From the NCBI RefSeq assembly GCF_007004655.1, contig NZ_ML660089.1:415000-478999 (forward strand): 64,000 nt of DNA. The letters are read 5' to 3'. The translations under genes were made by a program, and so were the position numbers. The notes beneath the pieces were generated by a model that saw nothing but the letters and a program-made list of their open reading frames with translations, did no database searches and was not told the origin of the DNA. This DNA is from Exilibacterium tricleocarpae (lineage in GTDB: Bacteria; Pseudomonadota; Gammaproteobacteria; Pseudomonadales; Cellvibrionaceae). Below, in pieces: positions 61,101 through 64,000 of the stretch (the first letter of the stretch is position 1; each line of letters begins with the position of its first letter).

Positions 61101-64000
61101 CGATGCCGCCACGCGCATCGGTCATAGAAAGCCGGTTGCCGACACCGTCATATTCGAACTTGGTTTCAAAGCTTAACGGATCAATGACTTTTATGTTGCG
61201 ATTGAGTGCATCAAAAAAGTATCGGGTTGTGTTATTTCTGCCATCTGTGGCCCTGATGCGGTTTCCCACTGCATCGTACTCAAAGGACCGGCGATGCCCC
61301 TCAGGGTCTGTTTCAGCGATGATACGGTTGTTCAGGTCGTATTCGTAGCTCGTGGTGCGGGCCTCTGCAGTGCCGTAGGCGCGTGTACCGCTAGTCACAT
61401 TATCGAAATCGTCATACGCCAGGTGAGTGCGGGTACCGATGGCATTAACGGTATCTGTTTGCCGGTCAATGGCGTCGTAGGTGTGTGTGGTGGTGCGACC
61501 CAGTTCATCAATCTCTTTTACCAGGTTATCACTGCCGTCGTAGGCGAACCTCGCCACTTCTCCCAGCGGGTCCTGTTGGGAAATGATGCGGTTTAGCGCG
61601 TCGTATGCAAAGCTTCTACTTCTGCCGAGATGATCTGTCTGGCTCGTGAGATTACCTTCCCGGTCGTAAATATAATGACGAGTGTAGAGGTTTCGCAGGG
61701 CGTTCTGGTCGGCTTGACTCAAGTCGGCGGCGTCCGCCGCATAGCCCAGTTCCTGTCTGATCGCCTGGTAGAGTGTGCTGTTGCTGATCGCAAGGGCGTT
61801 TCCTACCCCGTCAGTTTCCGCTATGAGCCGGTTGAATTCGTCATAGGTATAGCGGGTTATCTGTGCCTCATCCCTGTTGCTGATAACGACCTGCCCGCTG
61901 GTGTTTGCCGTTGCCTCGACCCCGATCATTACGGCGGTGCGATTGTGGCGACTGTCGTATTCGAATACGGTTTTTATACCATTGGCATCCTCGATCATGA
62001 CCACTCTGTTGTCGCGGTCAAAGGTGAATTTGGTACTGTGACCGTTTTCGTCGATGGTTTCCACCTCGTTGCCGTTAGCGTCAAAGATGTGCTCGACGGT
62101 ATAGCGCACCGGCGCGCCACTCACCGGATCAATGGTTTCCGGGTGTATTTCGCGCAAGAGACGATTGTTACCGTCGTACTCATATTCGGTCGTATTGCCA
62201 TTCCCGTCTGTGACGGAGAGACGATTGCCCGGTGCATCGTAAGCATAGCGACTGACATTGCCCTCGGCGTCGATTTGCGTGATGAGCTGGTCTTCTTCAT
62301 CGTAGCGCAACCGAACTGTTTCCCGTTTACTGGCGGCAAGTTGCACTCCGGCAATAATCGTCACCTGGTTGTCGTTGGCATCGTATTCAAAGCGGGTAAT
62401 ATGGCCGATGGCATCTGTTTGCTGTAACAGCAGGTTGTTGCGGGTATAGACCCACTCGGTGGTAAAACCGCGGTTATTGGTTGTGCTGATGCGGTTGCTT
62501 TCACCGTCGTAGGCATAAGTCGTGGTATATCGAACCGGGTCACCATTGGCGTCAGCGACCTCGGCGGTCAGCACTTCCACCCATTCACGGCGTGTGTTGA
62601 AAGTAAACTCAGTGCGCCGCCCTTCGGTATCAATGGCGGCGGTCCGATTTCCCACGACATCGTACTCAAAACGGGTGGTGCGGTCCTGCAGGGGATCGGT
62701 GACGGAGGGGTCGATGGTGGCGAGCAGGTTGTTGTTACGATCGAACAGGCGGGTGATGGTCTGACCGTTGGCATCGGTGACGCTGATGCGGTTGCCCACC
62801 GCATCGTAGGTGTTGATGGTGGTGTGGCCTTCGGGGTCGGTCACGGTCAGCAGGCGATTGTCGGCATCGTAGGTAAACGACGTCACACTGCCCCGGGCGT
62901 CGATTAACTGGGTCAGGTTGCCGTAGTGATCGAAGGCGCTGTGGGTGATATTGCCCTCGGCATCGATGGTGCGGATATTGTTGCCAAAGTCATCGTAAAA
63001 GAATTGCGTGATCTGTTGCTTGGCCGGGTCACTCAGGTCATTGGCATCGAGAAATACCGTACGGCGCGTTTGATTGCCGAATGCATCGTAGTCGAAACGG
63101 GTGATATCCCCACCTGCGTCGCGCCGTTCGATCAGGTTTTGGTTGGCATCATAGTTGAAGAAGGTCGTGTGCAGGGTGAGTATGGCCTCGATATCTGCGG
63201 CGGATAGATCGGCTACCGAGGCGGCATAACCCAGCTCAATCCGCCGCTCCTGATACAGTTGGGTATCGCTGCTGACCAGGGCGTTGCCCACCGCCGAGGT
63301 GCTGCTGGCCACGGTGTTGAAATCGGTATAAGTCAAGGTGACTTGATTGTCGACATTGTCGGTGCGGCTGATAAGGTTGCCCCGTTCATCATAGGTAAAA
63401 TGCGTAGTGAAAGCCTCGATCAGGGCATTGATGTCCGCCTGGGTTAACCCGGCCACCTGCTTACCGTTACCGGCGGTATCCACAATGCCCAATTCTTTTC
63501 TCAACTCGCGAAAATAATGGCTGTCGCTACTGACGGCTCCGTCACCGTTGCGGTCAGTCAGGCTGATCAGATTGTCGGCGCCGTCGTAGGCGTAGGTGGT
63601 TTTGAATCCCTGCTGGTCGGTAACTTCGGTCAGGTAGCCATCAGCCCGGTAGCGGTAAGTCAGGCTGTGAGCCGTTCTGATCGCGTCAACCTGGGCCTGA
63701 AAACTTGGATCGGAGCCGACCTGGCCGGCGCTGTAAGTGGCGTAGTAGCCGTTCGCCAGCCGCCATTCGATATACTGGGCGTCATTCGAAAAGGCCCGGT
63801 TATTACCCAGGGCATCGACCATGACCGTCGTGCCGCCGGCAAAATGCGAATAGGGATCAACGGCATCTTCCGCAACACCGTTACCCGGGTACTCCTCCTG
63901 CTCAGCACGGTCGTAGTGGCCAAAGAAACGCCGGGAATCAGTGGGGTCATCGACGAAAGTAAAGTCGTAGTCAAATGTTGTGCTGCCGCCGCCGGCGTCA
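46174..64000 (-). CDS. Giant YD/RHS-repeat toxin with LysM, nuclease-like tip and glycine zipper, 5' end outside window
   Basis: The frame is open from the window edge to 46174: at least 5941 residues, about 28% of the window. No start is visible; an ATG at 63822 is internal, since the frame continues upstream with coherent sequence. YD repeats (YDxxGNRxxxxDxxG) fill 53.15-64.0 kb and 49.5-51.4 kb. A fibronectin/Ig-like beta insert (51.43-53.14 kb) splits them. C-terminal to these are a LysM domain (about 49.29-49.46 kb; DTLQGIAAAVYGNPSLW), a hydrophobic segment (49.0-49.2 kb), a long helical region, and a peptidoglycan-binding-like motif (SIRELQELLGVEQTGQLDE). Then comes a nuclease-like core, NNGFDGV...VVDVVISESKF, with D and ExK (46.6-47.0 kb), then a glycine-zipper tail (GGIVGGVIGGALGYFAG). 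The usual RHS core ending (DPxGL) was not found. Two possible immunity or accessory genes follow. Confidence 0.85.
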   Translation of the reverse strand, partial: DAGGGSTTFDYDFTFVDDPTDSRRFFGHYDRAEQEEYPGNGVAEDAVDPYSHFAGGTTVMVDALGNNRAFSNDAQYIEWRLANGYYATYSAGQVGSDPSFQAQVDAIRTAHSLTYRYRADGYLTEVTDQQGFKTTYAYDGADNLISLTDRNGDGAVSSDSHYFRELRKELGIVDTAGNGKQVAGLTQADINALIEAFTTHFTYDERGNLISRTDNVDNQVTLTYTDFNTVASSTSAVGNALVSSDTQLYQERRIELGYAASVADLSAADIEAILTLHTTFFNYDANQNLIERRDAGGDITRFDYDAFGNQTRRTVFLDANDLSDPAKQQITQFFYDDFGNNIRTIDAEGNITHSAFDHYGNLTQLIDARGSVTSFTYDADNRLLTVTDPEGHTTINTYDAVGNRISVTDANGQTITRLFDRNNNLLATIDPSVTDPLQDRTTRFEYDVVGNRTAAIDTEGRRTEFTFNTRREWVEVLTAEVADANGDPVRYTTTYAYDGESNRISTTNNRGFTTEWVYTRNNLLLQQTDAIGHITRFEYDANDNQVTIIAGVQLAASKRETVRLRYDEEDQLITQIDAEGNVSRYAYDAPGNRLSVTDGNGNTTEYEYDGNNRLLREIHPETIDPVSGAPVRYTVEHIFDANGNEVETIDENGHSTKFTFDRDNRVVMIEDANGIKTVFEYDSRHNRTAVMIGVEATANTSGQVVISNRDEAQITRYTYDEFNRLIAETDGVGNALAISNSTLYQAIRQELGYAADAADLSQADQNALRNLYTRHYIYDREGNLTSQTDHLGRSRSFAYDALNRIISQQDPLGEVARFAYDGSDNLVKEIDELGRTTTHTYDAIDRQTDTVNAIGTRTHLAYDDFDNVTSGTRAYGTAEARTTSYEYDLNNRIIAETDPEGHRRSFEYDAVGNRIRATDGRNNTTRYFFDALNRNIKVIDPLSFETKFEYDGVGNRLSMTDARGGIVKMEYDPGNRRVKQTDAEGRITVFSFDVRGNEIEMRSAAGTADEQVTTFLYDAEQNLRRVVDAEGGITEQNYDRVYNNTGIIDAEGNSTVIEFDALNRVVRTIDAEQQTTSFVLDAVGNVLDRIDALGNSTRYVYDDNDRIIRQIEANDVETHFSYDTVDNRTRITWAANTPDAVTQQFVYNLDDRLIAEIDGEGNTYSYNYDENHNQTLVTDPNGNTTRYTYDENNRVAQIDDAEGNIVRYVYDANGNRVQVIDGRNQVSTIYYNANNEVSVRVDAEGYARSNSYDNNGNVVSQTLHMQALGLPLDPEVPPALPQSPQDQTTLLEYDNLNRITAQIDAEGYRVEYLYDALGNRLETHRFRDLAGTDVAITRNYYDNVYREVAMLSAEGYLTEITYDAVGNQTSRTVYDLRVNVPADGRPQPQAGDTGRTERSTYDNAYREVERESALGVLTRFEYDARGNRTAIVEAAASVDQRRTEFAYDRGNRLISTSDALGTMTRFALDSNGNIITRFDAFGSPQQRLTAMEYDGNNRLVRETDAIGVVTSFAYDANGNTISVTRADGLAETRTDYRHYDGNNRLIATINGEGERTENRYDGAGNVVAVIEAPGLAEERVTLLEYDRDNRQSAEIDGEGVRTEYRYDGVDNRVEVIEAAGVTGVERHSYFDYDLDNRLIQSINPLGGTQTFDYDVLGNRTVITDENGGIEQRSYDLIGRLTSSLSAGGTLTVNTYDLRNNLLSQTTSFADGTDARTRSFTYDLLDRQIRVTNGNDFSTTTTYDVFGNRATTTRGLYLVDAADPAYDPAKALLALPQTTTTVYDAVDRLISTTDALGNQMVFEYDAVGNRTASIDGANVNSDRRTRYSYDLANRLTEVINPEGGITRNQYDALGQVVNRLQLQSDDGVGNQVWISTHFDYNDAGRNTAEIDGEGLRREFEYDAVGNRILTRFAAGTGDETITRAEFDLNNRITAEIDGEGFRVEHVYDAIGNQIKTTDARNATTRFYYDADNRIVSMLDAEGYIIESEYDASDNQITRRESFTPFAGTADDFIKPTAPDSSLDRTTRFTYDGAGQLIREVDPEGGEFSYTYDAAGNRVASMDALGRQTTFAFDLNNQLISQIDPNGIETRFGYDVVGNQTSIERAANTTDASVTAFVYDLNNRLVQQVNGLGNTEVAVTYDKADNRVSEVDANGNAVLSAYDLNNRTVSVRDGEGFTTHYAYDGRGNQVSITDGRGNVEVRYYDNNDRMTYRVDRQGFVSGFEFDPNGNVTRQTLFMQPVAYPADPAQVPAPTPTAQDQQTSFEYDGLDRLTARVDGEGYRTDYVLDATGNRLQTIQYRDLAGTDTAVRHSFFDRLDREIATVTAEGYLTLTGYDAMGNRLTSTRYNEPVVVGGGLPSPLPGDPGRIDTFSYDAADRLLRRTNALGIHTDFEYDARGNRIATLEAADTSSVRRTETGYNLDDRVISQTNAEGVVTFHELDGNANIIARYEAFGTAAQRVTLYDYDGNDRITKETNALGFVTAMSYDGAGNRVAATRAQGTVDERTELFAYDRVNQLVLETNGEGEQTAYAYDAAGNRISLTQAPGLADQRSAVFEYDRDNRLTVATDGAGVRTEYRYDGADNKVETIQAAGVPGEERHTFYSYDLDNRLVQAVDPIGGTTLYTYDVLGNQTEIVDSNGGVRTNTFDGLGRVLTSLSAGGILTANTYDVFDNLIEVTQSFADGSDARTTRYAYDQLDRQALITDADGFSTSIQHDAFGNQTTVTHGQYLVAVNDPVYDPAKAARAAVQSNAFDYDAADRLTRLTDALGVTTEYGYDAVGNRTRTTEAANSSQPRTTLLSYDLANRLVQTQSPAGGVAINTYDEVGNKIGESILQSDDGTNQVWIDLAFEYDGNNRRITEIDPYGVRTEFEYDALGNEILKRVAAGTGDERVTRAEYDLNNRISAEIDGELNRSEYEYDALGNRIKATDALGRVARFYFNAANKLVSVLDPEGYVNSFAYDSAGNRVGEIIYFNRYTGTVDDRVAPDPTPSVNDRSFTSIVDGNGRIIQRIESDQSVHNYEYDAVGNLIREEQFANSAAAREITYQYDNNNRLQTFTDVDGTITTLTYDAANNKVSESIFNGSDPNTRRTTTFGYDLNNRQIAETFDPDGLNLRQFIEYDLAGNAIANTDANGRITRVEYDLNNRVVRQIDALGNTTSFAYDAVGNQTSLTDGNGNVADFVYDNNNRVVQEISPAVTVYTIDSGFTSLRPTITRAYDAAGNEIQVIDAAGFVTTRYYDSNNRVLAEINGDNALREWTYNAAGEQVGETLYLTRLNAAAQDPSQRPAAPAGISRTTTREYDRGGRVTRIVHPQIEVTGLTGTDANNPSITTAVLSPEERFVYDAFGNQIEIIDRNGNRTVAYYDARDRLVAQVDPQGYLTEFDYDTQDNVVEQRVYTQPLDIAAQTPASRPTVPAGEVYQTSRRYDAASRLVEEVGPQVEVFDPATLITGSERVITRFTYDGVGNLLTRTLAAGSTQAFTEYNYYDALNRRIAVVDGNRVANLFSYDANGNQTQAKRLFNPVAASVDLAGLGGTTDFAALVGSNHNDQQLNRLYDALNRLAAETELMGAGSADDLTRMFGYDANGRRTRAVDEDGFVQQFSYNGAGSLIRSVSPDGSGTVYEYDAAGNQIFAFTGQLDSVPLPAANLEAALGENLTIGWTLPPGANVQSYVVYDTTSRSDPAGYTNRGAVQSTWLSESGSSVIPAANLNPGDTLFFRVVTQDAVGSLTWTAEQSITIPPRLNEVAVAQTAADTLEVTARFDTGVINPTIAFGMPGSTTTVQAMTSLGDGLFRATLSGIANPQELAYRLQWQDAGGASYSSDEIPFEAAGEHLGVTTQLTESTVVVGSETFYRINADTTLPAGFAADLLGVSATWVNTADDSVRGSASVEGADSGLGFIDFPVVIGAGAAPLPAGTYTITLRAVGENNDTILNTFDVTVGTTLLDATERSISWTLPEIGDSQVVIVDGQRANALREGSRLVVDANPAAAGSLDYSAFYGSAFGATHTTTITSTEITETDDSTDPPTVTILGYDLDISAVLANAEVANVSGEVRLAWRTAQSGTGFANDIALTASGDTFATTLALLAAGDYDLKIYYLDGDGNEVVVDWLRINTDTASTSVTDNSVTLTGAAETDGEISLSAAGVITVDPGLYSGPLPAGAGALSLPTLATGGEGGSQQVDGSDTGYFTENRYDALNNLIATNAESGVWREFGVDANGNTLVTRSFGEEGAPDPIVSLAAYDGRNREVARFAPPVNGQRAVTRFEYDVQDNIVREIDPLGGHIRRTWNALGSQLTEQNQLFNTTTFRYDRLGRNTAEIDALGNAQYKFYDTLGNLIQEIDGEGNATTYTYDVFGRRIRMTNALNQSVTMTYDQRDRLVSANDALGHTTTYAYDGRNNRTRTVDANGHESRQVRDGLGRVTDTVTLQNGREIHERQQYDAYGNLVASIDGAGRITTRVFGAFGRLLQQIDAGGRITFFDYDDQGRVSREFAANGKDIRRSYDAAGRQVEVNDLGTGVRTTYTYDLAGKRLGEITNTPGNAHNRDITYQYDAVGQMTRWFDGITGMHTNYQWDHAGNLARAFTDLGYDPDGEGLDANTRFVDHVYSYDANNHVVQQTQRGSILVQYGYDAANNRIMVNNEGTVTEYTFDAGGRVTAAESGGNKTADWQYDKVGNVTRFRTFNSDGSVDKVTTRQYYENNRNFFTNDDGQQTTQTLDDAGNVTRTKLVDDGNTFYFDHIYNSAGQEVRINARGKDASGRTTNTYDVNDNLVTLNKGIGDEQDRAEVQRFVYNNDGQILYRFNDTGNDNDIFETEFAYANRNPVGQTGNTEDAASETLLDTGRYNLVQPLGEDFPNSAVTSVTTSAGDTLQGIAAAVYGNPSLWFVIAEANGLVPGEPLAEGQRLQIPNTVKTGRLTADTHVVYNEGDIIGSTLPNLKSDSKDDGCGSFLAIIIVAVIAVVAIIATAGLATAVIAPALGAIGLSGAALTVASFAIAGAIVGAAAAIVQQGIFIALGYQDDFSWRAVATGAITGALSGAAQGLGKLVEVGQLVGNAAKFAKLSARALQVTSAAVKQVRENDGKITSWASLAAAGLGPVQGVKADGSVGALVDSVATEVGGALGATIQYVTPWLSVAESFVRNEEISAATWASAIGSTLTTGLSRSGIGAEPIFDGLNLTGNQLATNLLVSGGLALFDKEAGEDYIASSIGNEIGTFLGQSLADATGLTALAQQGTAALQAEVRRDQRINRQLLLLDKLAQNFEEIDPQTRSEVQQLIEEGGLLQEILTENFANEFGDGVLGKFNGENIVLDQNLVDRARTDANAAALLFGVLVEEEAHLIAAALEQRLGISDFDLDEGALTSGQVLSEIAAAGNPVLFDLSLDGEISLFAFGAENALNAVDQFFTERRIAGDLQVNGVEFNVGGNQDPRLNDGTRNGLDKIRALTEQVRSQPSATSIRELQELLGVEQTGQLDERTSLALSTFETIAANQANFAEFASDLTGTDFSSDLVAAQSLGIISENGFNFDRVRLLQATASNDGTPAQDFLFENDAFANFSVEEPDGSSVTTLSLNNEFLIIGTNGADFQQLDFGNSTVSAKDLATREGLTAIDAAAVLTENESFESSRVTTALAAVWQGGQAGYRAYLSNSPAPATAAQRAQARAEFRNSQANASTGFRGVSRADKGLAGESAARASYLRRGYTEMQARLARNNGFDGVFVKRARNGRVVDVVISESKFSANGNARMSNTRTMGRQLGVRWINANINNLLEYPTGSPQRATGEFLNRNRNLIRTETNTLDARGNNRWNNISNTPEITPRLGADAARTQADLARAARIGRGARIVGRFGLVFGAGVDAVRLGSEIAESSETGDWSNTGRAASEIAGGWAGAWAGGKVVGAAGASLGGLIGSVVPVLGTATGAVIGGIVGGVIGGALGYFAGSEAGGFAFDQASGSQD
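51430..53140 (-). other. Fibronectin/Ig-like insert inside the YD repeats
   Basis: About 570 residues with no YD repeats. It contains several beta-sandwich-like units, for example IGWTLPPGANVQSYVVYD, GDTLFFRVVTQDAVGS, LPAGTYTITLRAVGENNDTI and LAAGDYDLKIYYLDGDGNEV. YD repeats resume on both sides. Such domains typically serve as spacers or adhesive modules. Confidence 0.7.
55052..57306 (-). repeat. Large internal repeat, copy 2, of the giant YD protein
   Basis: Begins QTLFMQ and ends FNRYTGTVDDRVAP. Same landmark order as copy 1, with protein identity clearly above that of neighbouring single YD repeats (for example SLSAGGxLTxNTYDxxxNL and SFADGxDART in both). Confidence 0.85.
57959..60219 (-). 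repeat. Large internal repeat, copy 1, of the giant YD protein
   Basis: About 750 residues starting at QTLHMQ and ending at FTPFAGTADDFIKP align collinearly with 55052-57306. Shared landmarks in order are DLAGTD, SAEGYLT/TAEGYLT, FEYDARGNR, SFADGTDARTR, YDPAKA, QSDDG, QVWI and the final FAGTxDD. Offset is about 2.91 kb throughout. Confidence 0.85.

Overview
The window looks like a chromosomal segment of a free-living, probably marine Gammaproteobacterium. A Cellvibrionales-type lineage is my guess, not a proof. The grounds are a Cpx-type envelope stress system, cysD with a fused cysNC, pyruvate phosphate dikinase, a vapBC-type pair, a large trans-AT-independent reducing PKS and many decayed gene remnants. 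No rRNA, tRNA, CRISPR array, phage or intact insertion sequence was seen.

Layout. 1-1.9 kb: a GlxA-type regulator cut by the window edge, an amidohydrolase fragment and about 1 kb without genes. 1.9-13.3 kb: a toxin island, with a secreted SpvB/FG-GAP/RHS protein (2249 aa), then a tight run of an unknown protein, a DUF4123 adaptor, a PD-(D/E)XK nuclease toxin and an Imm49-like immunity protein, and last a frameshifted SymE-like gene. 13.4-23.4 kb: a single-module reducing PKS (KS-AT-DH-ER-KR-ACP), a SAM methyltransferase, an unknown protein and a YopT-like cysteine protease. 23.4-28.8 kb: an envelope stress module, with Spy/CpxP-like, CpxR-like and CpxA-like genes on the minus strand, a divergent DegP-like protease and an orphan OmpR-type regulator. 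Three copies of one promoter architecture tie these together. 28.8-29.6 kb: fragments of three unrelated genes. 29.6-39.1 kb: a TetR regulator, cysD-cysNC, a class I HMG-CoA reductase and ppdK. 39.1-43.8 kb: a DUF885 protein, a toxin-antitoxin pair, a renalase-like flavoprotein and a small membrane protein. 44.2-64 kb (minus strand): a giant YD/RHS-repeat protein (at least 5941 aa, N-terminus outside the window) ending in a nuclease-like tip and a glycine-zipper region, followed by two small genes that are candidate immunity or accessory proteins.

How the genes work together. The two polymorphic-toxin islands at the ends each pair a nuclease-like toxin with an Imm49-like protein. No type VI secretion structural genes are present, so any DUF4123-dependent delivery must use machinery encoded elsewhere. 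The Cpx-type module appears self-contained: periplasmic sensor, kinase, regulator and protease share a promoter with a TTTAC-N5-TTTTC box at a fixed distance from a TATAAT. This is the clearest candidate for a coherent local regulon.
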